Source: Bacteroidales bacterium UBA6366
GTDB taxonomy: Bacteria > Bacteroidota > Bacteroidia > Bacteroidales > UBA932
Assembly (NCBI GenBank): GCA_002438845.1
Contig: DJRG01000030.1
Coordinates: 1 to 14,603 of the forward strand
Reading direction: 5' to 3'
DNA length: 14,603 bases
A program made the position numbers and the translations under genes. Positions 7,551 through 14,235 of this stretch are shown here, piece by piece. The first letter of the stretch is position 1. The number at the start of each line of letters is the position of its first letter. The notes beneath the pieces were generated by a model. That model saw only the letters and a list, made by a program, of their open reading frames with translations. It did no database searches and was not told where the DNA came from.

Positions 7551-8125
7551 TCCTCTTGAAAAAGATTCAGTCTTTAGATGAGTTCAAAAATACAAGGCTT
7601 GTCGGCGGAACGGCACTAGCGTTGCAATTAGGGCACAGAAAATCCATTGACCTTGATTTTTTCGGACAATTTGAGACCTCGTTAGAGGAACTTACCGCCA
7701 TCTTATCCGAATTTTCAACAGTGACACCAATCTCGTCTTCCAGAATGATGAGGTTTCTTGTCGTCAATGGTATTAAAGTTGACATTGTTTCTTATCCTTA
7801 TGATTGGATAGATAATCCGGTATATTCTGATGATATTGTCCTTGCCGGAGTCAAGGACATTGCCGCTATGAAGCTCTCTGCGATCACTAACAGGGGCACA
7901 AAAAAGGACTTCATTGATTATTATTTCTTGCTAAAGCGATTCTCTTTGGCAAAACTGATTGAACTTTATCGTCAGAAATATTCTGATGCCCAGTTATTTA
8001 CCTCCATAAAAAGTCTTTCCTACTTCGAAGATGCCGAGAGTGACCCAATGCCTGATATGATTTTTCCGGTAGATTGGGATGTAGTTAAATCTACAATAAG
8101 AAGTGAACTTGCAAAACTATTCTAA
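7514..8125 (+). CDS. AbiEii/AbiGii-family nucleotidyltransferase, putative toxin
   Basis: A 203-residue protein of the AbiEii/AbiGii toxin family (DUF1814-like nucleotidyltransferases). The ATG at 7514 gives the family's usual opening (MLYLETISPDTLILLKKI). A longer frame opens at 7481 but adds only MYFFHSKNNIQ. The catalytic signature is intact: GGTALAL (Gly31-Gly32-Thr33), GHRKSIDLDFF with Asp46 and Asp48 as the metal ligands, a third acidic residue at Asp90 (KVDIVSYPY), and the downstream KDIAAMKLSAI...RGTKKDFIDYYFLL segment (Lys120, Asp132, Asp135). AbiEii proteins transfer nucleotides from NTPs, some onto tRNA, and halt growth or abort phage infection. The overlap with the DUF6922 gene supports a two-gene toxin-antitoxin or phage-defence unit. 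No truncation is seen and the toxin looks active. Its natural target is unknown. Confidence 0.88.
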   Translation: MLYLETISPDTLILLKKIQSLDEFKNTRLVGGTALALQLGHRKSIDLDFFGQFETSLEELTAILSEFSTVTPISSSRMMRFLVVNGIKVDIVSYPYDWIDNPVYSDDIVLAGVKDIAAMKLSAITNRGTKKDFIDYYFLLKRFSLAKLIELYRQKYSDAQLFTSIKSLSYFEDAESDPMPDMIFPVDWDVVKSTIRSELAKLF

Positions 8126-8211
8126 CCTCAGAGACGGAATCTTTTACATTCCATTTCAACCGTGTAAGTAATTATGCCAAAAATAAAATCCGTGGCGAAT
8201 GAAAAAACTTG

Positions 8212-8219
8212 TATCTTTG
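8212..8219 (+). promoter_or_regulatory. Putative -7 box of the GH31 gene
   Basis: TATCTTTG matches TAnnTTTG and stands 28 bp before the ATG at 8248. The -33 position is poor (TCCG at 8189-8192, 19 bp upstream). The GH31 gene therefore probably has its own transcript rather than reading through from the TA module. Confidence 0.6.
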
Positions 8220-8247
8220 TCTGAATATATTAAAACCACAACGACGA

Positions 8248-10629
8248 ATGAAGAAATTTCTGCTTGCCGTCGCCTGCTGTGCGATGACACTTCTCGCCCA
8301 GGCGAACCCGGCTCACAAAGTGAAGATCAATGATGGCCTTACGGTCAGCGTGGAGGCTTGTTCCGAGAGCATATTCAGGATCAAGGTCTCTCCGAGGAAA
8401 GAGTTCACCGAGTCTCTGATGGAACGCTACGAACTCATCAAGACCGACTGGAGCGAGGTGAAGACCAGTATCTCCGACAAAGGTGGGGTCTGGACGCTGA
8501 AGACTCCGGAATATTCATTGGTCATCAACAAGAAGAGCGGTGTGATGACAGTGAAAGACGCAAAGGGCGGAAACGTTATCAAAGAAATCAAATTCTTGTC
8601 TGAGAAAGAGGGGCTTTGCGGCGAGATGAGGTCTTTCATCAATGAGAAATACGCTGATCTGAAGGTAGCCGACAACGGTGGCGGCATCATCGGGGACGAC
8701 AACGGCAAGTTCGGAGAGGTCGATAAGCACGAGATCCCGGCAGCCGACGCGGTGAGCATCCTCAGCATCAGCATGGAGAATGGCGAGCGGTTCTACGGAG
8801 GCGGAAGCACCAGCCGCGACCACATCCAGCACAGGGGCGAGTTCCTTAGGATGTGGACAACCTACCAGCAGACGGAGATTCCGATGCCGTTCATGATGAG
8901 CTCGCGCGGTTGGGGCGTTTACAACAACTCGACCCGCAAGAGTTTCTTTGACATCGGCAGCCAGCAGAAGACCAAGTTCAACATAATCAACACTTTCGAC
9001 GAGGCGGACTTCTACCTGATGATGGGAGGGGACATGCCTGCCATTCTTAATGAGTATACTCTCATCACGGGCCGCACCTACGTCCTGCCGAAATGGGCCT
9101 ACGGACTTTGCTTCGGACCGAACATGCGTGAGGAGCAGTTCGACATCCTCAACGACGCCGTTCACTTCCGTCAGTTCGATGTGCCTTGTGATGTGTTCTG
9201 GCTTGAGCCTCAGTGGATGGAGAAGCGCTACGACTTCTCGACCAAGAAGAAATGGAACTACGATAGGTTCTCTCCGGAACCTTACTGGATGCAGAACCAA
9301 TACCCTAAGACGATGCACAACCGCCTTTTCATCGGCAAGCTTCGCTCTATGGGCTTCCACCTCGGCCTCTGGCTCTGCGAGGAATATGACCTGAGCATCC
9401 AGGAGGAGGACATCATCGCCGAGCGCACCGGCGGGAAGCTTTCCGGCAAGGAGCACTGGATGGATCACCTGACTGTGTTTATGGATCAGGGCGTGGAGGG
9501 ATTCAAGCTGGACCCTGCACGAACGATTGACAACCACACGAATTGGGAATATTACAACGGCCGCACCGACAAGGAGATGCACAACCTCAACCAGGTTCTT
9601 CTCCCTAAGCAGATGCGTGAGCTTGGCCGCAAGTACAACGGCAAACGTACTTGGCATCACTACTGCGGTGGTTGGTCTGGCACACAGCACTGGACGGCTT
9701 CGACTTCCGGGGACAACGGAGGTGGCAAGACAGCACTTTACGACCAGCTGAACCTCGGAATGAGCGGGTTCCTCAACACTTCATGCGATGTGATGAGCGT
9801 TCCGCGCGAACTTGAGATGCAGAGTCTCCACTTCGGTCTCTTCCTGCCTTGGGTGCAGATCAACAGCTGGTTCTCGATGATGCATCCGTTCTACTATGCG
9901 AAAGAAGAGCAGGACATCTACCGCTCTTACGTCAAGTTTAGATATTCATTGGCCCCGTACATCTACTCGATGGCTCTTGAGGCGGCTCAGAACGGCATGC
10001 CGATCGTGCGTTCGATGCCGCTTTGCTTCCCGGACGACCGCAACTGCGACGACATGACTTATCAGTACATGTTCGGCGACAATTTCTGCGTGGGGATATT
10101 CACAAACGAGATTTATCTGCCGAAGGGGACTTGGACGGACGCTTGGAGCGGGGATAAGGTTGTCAGCAAGGGGGAGACTTTCACCCGTGAATATCCTTCC
10201 GACCGCGCGGGGCTGCTCTTCATCCGCGAGGGTGCGATCATTCCGACGCAGCCAGATGTTGAATATCTCGGGGCGCGTCCGTTCGACCGAATCATCCTGA
10301 AGGTCTATCCTCACGGGGACAGCGAGTACACGATGTTCGACGATGACGGGGAGACTTATGAATATGAGAACGGGGGGATCGCTTCGACTTTGTTCGAGTC
10401 GCACGAGAAGAACGGTGGCGTCGAGGTGGTTGTGAATCCGGTTCAGGGGTCGTTCAAAGGGATGCCTTCGGAGCGGGAATATTCATTCCGCATCCAGAGG
10501 GATTCGCGTCCTGGCTCGGTTTCGCTCAATGGCGCTGCGGTTCAGGATTGGACCTACGAGGACGGAATGGTCTGCGTGTCTGCGGGGAAGGTTGGTGTAG
10601 GCGACAAGATTGTTGTCTCCATTAGATAA
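8248..10629 (+). CDS. Glycoside hydrolase family 31, exported alpha-glycosidase
   Basis: A 793-residue GH31 enzyme. Family members release terminal alpha-linked sugars (glucose, xylose, galactose and others) by a retaining mechanism. The ATG at 8248 opens a signal peptide (MKKFLLAVACCAMTLLAQA, cleavage likely before NP); an upstream TTG frame overlaps the -7 box. After an N-terminal beta-sandwich (ERFYGGGSTSRDHIQHRG near its end), the TIM barrel carries LPKWAYGLCFGPNMREEQF, then GFKLDPAR with Asp422 as the expected nucleophile, and GTQHWTASTSGDN with Asp489 as the expected acid/base. These replace the common W-x-D-x-N-E and WSGDN forms: the residue three after the nucleophile is Arg rather than Glu, so this is a divergent subgroup and its specificity should not be assumed. 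The end (FDDDGETYEYENG, then RIQRDSRPGSVSLNG) is the usual GH31 C-terminal beta region. It would act in the periplasm or outside, and it pairs with the GH3 gene downstream. Confidence 0.93.
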   Translation: MKKFLLAVACCAMTLLAQANPAHKVKINDGLTVSVEACSESIFRIKVSPRKEFTESLMERYELIKTDWSEVKTSISDKGGVWTLKTPEYSLVINKKSGVMTVKDAKGGNVIKEIKFLSEKEGLCGEMRSFINEKYADLKVADNGGGIIGDDNGKFGEVDKHEIPAADAVSILSISMENGERFYGGGSTSRDHIQHRGEFLRMWTTYQQTEIPMPFMMSSRGWGVYNNSTRKSFFDIGSQQKTKFNIINTFDEADFYLMMGGDMPAILNEYTLITGRTYVLPKWAYGLCFGPNMREEQFDILNDAVHFRQFDVPCDVFWLEPQWMEKRYDFSTKKKWNYDRFSPEPYWMQNQYPKTMHNRLFIGKLRSMGFHLGLWLCEEYDLSIQEEDIIAERTGGKLSGKEHWMDHLTVFMDQGVEGFKLDPARTIDNHTNWEYYNGRTDKEMHNLNQVLLPKQMRELGRKYNGKRTWHHYCGGWSGTQHWTASTSGDNGGGKTALYDQLNLGMSGFLNTSCDVMSVPRELEMQSLHFGLFLPWVQINSWFSMMHPFYYAKEEQDIYRSYVKFRYSLAPYIYSMALEAAQNGMPIVRSMPLCFPDDRNCDDMTYQYMFGDNFCVGIFTNEIYLPKGTWTDAWSGDKVVSKGETFTREYPSDRAGLLFIREGAIIPTQPDVEYLGARPFDRIILKVYPHGDSEYTMFDDDGETYEYENGGIASTLFESHEKNGGVEVVVNPVQGSFKGMPSEREYSFRIQRDSRPGSVSLNGAAVQDWTYEDGMVCVSAGKVGVGDKIVVSIR

Positions 10630-10646
10630 TTGGTTAGTTTTGCGGT

Positions 10647-10717
10647 GAGGCGCTTCCTCCGAGGGACCTGCGCTTCGCGCCCTGTCCGGGTGAATGGTCC
10701 CTCGGAGGAAGCGCCTC
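10647..10717. repeat. Long palindrome after the GH31 gene
   Basis: Positions 10647-10668 and 10696-10717 are perfect 22-bp reverse complements (GAGGCGCTTCCTCCGAGGGA... on the left), with a 27-nt GC-rich loop that contains its own small hairpin (GCGC-TTC-GCGC, 10670-10680). Pairing continues outward with interruptions (TTTTGC at 10638-10643 with GCAAAA at 10721-10726, and TTAGTTT at 10634-10640 with AAACTAA at 10731-10737). It starts 18 bp after the GH31 stop. It could terminate or stabilise the GH31 mRNA, but there is no clean T-tract, and the size and symmetry suggest a repetitive intergenic (REP/MITE-like) element. Confidence 0.85.
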
Positions 10718-10760
10718 GCAGCAAAAAGGGAAACTAATTATTTATGAATATGACCATGTC

Positions 10761-10871
10761 GCTTCGACAGGCTCAGCGACCACAACTCTTCGGTCACTGA
10801 GCTTGCCGAAGTGACCTAAAAACAAAACAAAAAGTCAGACACCTGTTTGCGGTTGCTGAGCTTGTCGAAGC
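10761..10871. repeat. Cluster of three REP-like units
   Basis: Unit 1 (10761-10781, + strand) is GCTTCGACAGGCTCAGCGAC plus one C. Unit 2 (10792-10812) is its reverse complement with 17 of 21 bases matching. Unit 3 (10851-10871) is a reverse complement with 19 of 21 matching. Units 1 and 2 can fold together over a 10-nt loop, and unit 2 has an alternative hairpin (GGTCACT 10792-10798 with AGTGACC 10810-10816). A fourth, partial unit is at 14128-14145. This motif is familiar to me from intergenic repeats in many Bacteroidota genomes. The unit spacing and alternating orientation resemble REP or BIME elements mobilised by REP-associated transposases, though no such gene is in view. Confidence 0.8.
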
Positions 10872-10910
10872 ATCGAAGTGAATATGTTACAGACAAAATA
10901 ATCAAGGAAG

Positions 10911-13178
10911 ATGAAAAGAACAGTAATAATATTAGGTCTTGCGGTGGTGATGGTGTCGTGCTCGCGGAAGGATTGGCGGGACGTTTCGTTGCCGGCGGAG
11001 GAAAGGGCACAACTGATTTTGAAGGAGATGACCCTTGAAGAGAAGGTCGGGCAGATGTGCCAGTACGTGGCGCCGTGCTATGTGGAACCGGGAAAGGGAT
11101 CGGCTCGCAAGAACATCGACGCTACCGATGAGAATCTGGGAAACAAGGATCTGTCGGACAAGGTCCGCAAGGGTGAGGTCGGGGCGTTTCTGCACGTGAT
11201 GACTTCCGACGAGGCGGTGGCGCTTCAGAAGATGGCGCAAGAGAGCCGGCTGGGGATTCCGCTGCTGCTGGGGATCGACGCTGTCCACGGTAACGCCTTG
11301 GTTGAAGGTTGCACGGTCTACCCTACGAACATCAATATGGCCTCGACTTTCAATCCGGAGTTTATGGAAAAAATCGGGGAGGAGACCGCCCTTGAGATGC
11401 GCCAGAGAGGGGTATTCTGGACTTTCGGGCCTAACCTTGACATCGCCCGGGACGCCCGCTGGGGAAGGATGGGCGAGACATTCGGTGAGGATGCCCTGCT
11501 GACTTCCGAGATGGGTAAATATGCTATCTGGGGATTTCAGGGACGTGACGGGAAATATTCAGGGAATCATGTCGTGGCCTGTGCGAAGCACCTGATTGCC
11601 GGTGGTGAGCCGTTCGGGGGACTGAACGCCGCGCCGATGGACATCTCCGAGCGCAAGTTGCGTGAACTCTATCTGCCTCCGTTTGTGGCGGCGATCCGTG
11701 ACGCTAAAGTCGGGACGGTGATGGCGGCCCACAACGAGATCAACGGGATACCGTGTCACGGTAACAAGTGGCTGCTCAATGATTTGCTGCGAGATGAACT
11801 CGGATTCGATGGATTCGTGGTCAGCGACTGGATGGACATCGAGAGGCTCCATTCGATGCATCACTGGGTTCCGGATTCGACCGAGGCGTTCGTGGTTTCC
11901 GTGGAGGCGGGAATCGATATGCACATGCAGGGTGACAAGTATTTCGAGGCTGTGGTGGCCGCAGTGAAATCAGGCAGGATTCCTCAATCCAGAATCGATC
12001 AGGCCGCCGGAAAGATTCTGGCCGTGAAATTCGCCCTGGGACTTTTCGAGAAGCCTGTACCGGAGATTCCTGAGGTACTGGCCGGAGCCGAGGAGCATCG
12101 CCAGACCGCCCTTGAGGCTGCCCGCCAGGGACTTGTGCTGCTGAAAAATGATGGAACGCTTCCGCTTAGGAGTCCACGTCGGGTCTTCGTTGTCGGGCCA
12201 AACGTTGACAGTCAGACCATCCTCGGGGACTGGGCCGTGCCGCAGAAAGATGAGGATGTCATCACAGTGCTGGACGGGCTCAAGGCCGTGATGCCGAACG
12301 TCTCGATTGACACATTATGCTTTGGGGGCAAGATTTCCAACGTCAAGGCAAAGGGAATCCAGATGGCCAGGTTCAAGGCTTCCGCCGCAGATGTGAACAT
12401 CGTTGTTGTCGGAGAGAACTCGCAAAGATATTCAGCGTTCGGCCGTACCTGCGGTGAGAACTGTGATAGGGATGATCTGAGCCTTCCGGGAATGCAGCAG
12501 CAGCTTTTGGAGGCAGTTGTGGCTTCCGGGAAGCCTACCGTGGTTGTACTGATGAGCGGCAGGGCTCTCAGCATAGGCTGGGCAAAAGAGAACGCCAACG
12601 CCATCCTTAACGTTTGGGAGCCGGGGCAGATGGGCGGTCAGGCGATCGCCGAGGTGCTGACCGGCAAGGTGAACCCTTCAGGAAAACTGCCGGTGACCGT
12701 GCCACGCAATGTGGGCCAGGTCCAGACTGTCTACAACTACAAGCATTCACAGTACTCCCGCCTGTTCGCGACCAACGAGACCGGAGCCCTCTGGCCGTTC
12801 GGTTACGGTCTGAGCTACAGCACGTTTGAGTATTCAGACGCATCTTTGTCAAAGTCGGAGATTGTTGCTTCCGAGTCTCTTAAAGCCAGCGTGACCGTCA
12901 CCAACCGTGGCCCTTACGACGGGGACGAAGTGGTTCAGCTCTATATTCGTGATGAATATGGTTCCGTGACCCGTCCGGTCAAGGAACTGAAAGCATTCCG
13001 CCGCATCAGCCTGAAGAACGGTGAAAGCGCCAAGGTCGAGTTCGACATCACCCCTGAGATGCTCCAGTGTTGGGGCGCCTCCGAGAAGTGGACCGTCGAG
13101 CCGGGAGACTTCACAATTCTCCTCGGTTCCTCCTCCGCAGACTCCGACCTCACTCCCCTGCCACTGAAAGTCAAGTAA
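10911..13178 (+). CDS. Glycoside hydrolase family 3 lipoprotein, beta-glycosidase (BglX-like)
   Basis: A 755-residue GH3 enzyme of the three-domain BglX type, which removes terminal beta-linked glucose or xylose with retention. The N-terminus is a lipoprotein signal (MKRTVIILGLAVVMVSC, Cys17), so it is membrane-anchored. The residues after Cys (SRKD) lack the acidic surface-export pattern, favouring a periplasm-facing position. The TIM barrel has GIDAVHG, GPNLDIARDARWGRMGETFGED, the AKH motif (VVACAKHLIAGG), and GFVVSDWMD with nucleophile Asp306. The alpha/beta sandwich has VLLKNDGTLPL, and GENCDRDDLSLPG with Glu516 as the likely acid/base. WPFGYGLSYSTFEY leads into a fibronectin-III-like domain ending in ...GDFTILLGSS. 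All parts are present and length is normal. No promoter is evident in the repeat-filled spacer upstream, so cotranscription with the GH31 is possible. Exact linkage specificity is not predictable. Confidence 0.94.
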   Translation: MKRTVIILGLAVVMVSCSRKDWRDVSLPAEERAQLILKEMTLEEKVGQMCQYVAPCYVEPGKGSARKNIDATDENLGNKDLSDKVRKGEVGAFLHVMTSDEAVALQKMAQESRLGIPLLLGIDAVHGNALVEGCTVYPTNINMASTFNPEFMEKIGEETALEMRQRGVFWTFGPNLDIARDARWGRMGETFGEDALLTSEMGKYAIWGFQGRDGKYSGNHVVACAKHLIAGGEPFGGLNAAPMDISERKLRELYLPPFVAAIRDAKVGTVMAAHNEINGIPCHGNKWLLNDLLRDELGFDGFVVSDWMDIERLHSMHHWVPDSTEAFVVSVEAGIDMHMQGDKYFEAVVAAVKSGRIPQSRIDQAAGKILAVKFALGLFEKPVPEIPEVLAGAEEHRQTALEAARQGLVLLKNDGTLPLRSPRRVFVVGPNVDSQTILGDWAVPQKDEDVITVLDGLKAVMPNVSIDTLCFGGKISNVKAKGIQMARFKASAADVNIVVVGENSQRYSAFGRTCGENCDRDDLSLPGMQQQLLEAVVASGKPTVVVLMSGRALSIGWAKENANAILNVWEPGQMGGQAIAEVLTGKVNPSGKLPVTVPRNVGQVQTVYNYKHSQYSRLFATNETGALWPFGYGLSYSTFEYSDASLSKSEIVASESLKASVTVTNRGPYDGDEVVQLYIRDEYGSVTRPVKELKAFRRISLKNGESAKVEFDITPEMLQCWGASEKWTVEPGDFTILLGSSSADSDLTPLPLKVK

Positions 13179-13251
13179 TCTGGCAATGGTGTGGCAAGAC
13201 CACTGGCATATTCTTTGGAGCAGGGCAATGTCTTGACTAACTACGTAATAA

Positions 13252-13907
13252 ATGAAAAGGTTAATTTGTTGTGGGCGGTGGTTTGGCTGAGGGAGGTGCG
13301 GCATCAGCGCAAAAAGTTCAACCTGAGACGCAAGATATCCGGTTCACTGCCGGTGTGAGGATTCCAATTGAGAAATCAAGGGGCAATTCCGGCGAAGTCA
13401 TGAGCTTGACCTATGTCCGTGTCTTGGAGCAGCGGACGCAGCACGTTCAGGCAAACATTGGAAGATGGCTTGGAAAGCACGGTGCGGAATGCCTACCACA
13501 ACAAGTACTACTACAACCAGAACCCAAGTGTGGACAGTGTCGTCGGCGGTTTCTTCACCGGCCTGTTCAACAGAATCGAGTTTTTCGCCGGTCTGACTCC
13601 AGGCTACATCTTCGGTCCGAATGACGATTCTCCACGCCACGGCACCTATAGCGGGGTCAAAGGAGAAAGTTACATGTACATAAAGAACCGTTTCAGTCTC
13701 ACCGCTGATGCCGGCTTCGGACTCTCATTCCACATCTGGCGTTTCAGGTTGAACGTCATCCCGTCTGCCCACTACTTCATCACAGACAACTACAGAGAAG
13801 TCAACAACAAGAGTTACTCCACCTCTACCGGCACGGGAAGCGACTTCACCGACAAGTCCAGATCCTGGCAGTTCTCCATCCAAGACGGGCTGAGTTTCAT
13901 GTTCTAA
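13252..13907 (+). pseudogene. Frameshifted outer-membrane beta-barrel protein gene
   Basis: The pieces of one protein appear in three frames. ATG AAA AGG at 13252 starts a signal-like MKRLI but hits TGA at 13288. A second frame (open from just after a TAA at 13262-13264) continues as FVVGGGLAEGGAASAQKVQ, with a signal-peptidase site before QK, then RFTAGVRIPIEKS...EVMSLTYVR. A third frame (open from about 13413) continues SSGRSTFRQTLEDG...NAYHNKYYYNQNPSVDS, then GLFNRIEFFAGLTPGYIFG and several amphipathic strands, ending in SIQDGLSFMF with the terminal Phe of outer-membrane barrels. At least two single-base shifts (about 13262-13270 and about 13400-13440) are needed to rebuild it. I do not recognise the family by name; it resembles small Bacteroidales porin-like hypothetical proteins. 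A shorter translated product from 13413 would lack a signal peptide. Sequencing error is the alternative to true decay. Confidence 0.6.
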
Positions 13908-14026
13908 TAGAGCATAAAAGACAATGACCAGATAGCCGTTTCTTTTTCTTGAAAGCTTCCGAACCTATGCTTTTTCAAAGCACGGACACGGAGATGTGCT
14001 TCTGACAGCCGTCTGAGGCAGTTTGT

Positions 14027-14065
14027 TGTGTCTGACCCCATTGTTGGGGAATAGGGTCAGACACA
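14027..14065. terminator. Inverted repeat, possible bidirectional terminator
   Basis: TGTGTCTGACCC (14027-14038) pairs perfectly with GGGTCAGACACA (14054-14065) over a 15-nt loop, which could also pair CCCC with GGGG internally. It lies between convergent genes, a usual place for a bidirectional terminator, but there is no T-tract. The core GTCAGACAC also occurs at 10834-10842 beside the REP cluster, so it may instead be part of a dispersed repeat family. Confidence 0.55.
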
Positions 14066-14127
14066 CGGAGCAGCCTCTTAACCCACTCAAAGGCATCGTC
14101 CCGTGCCTGCGGGTTGCAAACAATCGG

Positions 14128-14145
14128 TTCCGACAGGCTCAGCGA
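14128..14145 (+). repeat. Partial REP-like unit, fourth copy
   Basis: CGACAGGCTCAGCGA (14131-14145) is identical to 15 bases of the REP-like unit at 10761-10781, and the preceding bases are similar (TTC against CTT). It stands alone, with no inverted partner nearby, between the hairpin and the Rpn-family gene. Confidence 0.65.
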
Positions 14146-14235
14146 TGGGTACGCATATGAATTAGATTTTTCGGCAAATTTATATCACGCAGGAGACAAA
14201 TAACAGTCGTGCTTTGCCGGATGCTTACGAAATCA

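Larger units (their letters stand above)
13908..14235. other. Intergenic region with repeats only
   Basis: No coding sequence is supportable in these 328 bases between the frameshifted barrel gene and the convergent Rpn-family gene. They hold the inverted repeat at 14027-14065 and the partial REP-like unit at 14128-14145, listed separately. The rest shows no recognisable motif to me. Confidence 0.6.

Noticed and set aside
8136..8152. Hairpin GGAAT...ATTCC after the AbiEii gene as a terminator
   Set aside because: It has only 5 AT-rich pairs and no T-tract, too weak to list.
8515..9690. 391-codon open frame antisense to the GH31 gene
   Set aside because: It lies wholly inside a convincing GH31 gene and its translation has no domain character (Val/Leu/His/Arg-rich). 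It is a codon-usage shadow of the + strand gene.
9946..10404. 152-codon antisense frame at the 3' end of the GH31 gene
   Set aside because: There is no recognisable protein feature and it overlaps the conserved GH31 C-terminal region. It is a shadow.
13271..13624. 117-residue frame from the GTG at 13271 as an independent gene
   Set aside because: Its first half reads as the signal and first strand of a barrel protein, but the second half loses that character exactly where the next frame picks it up. It is treated as part of the frameshifted gene.
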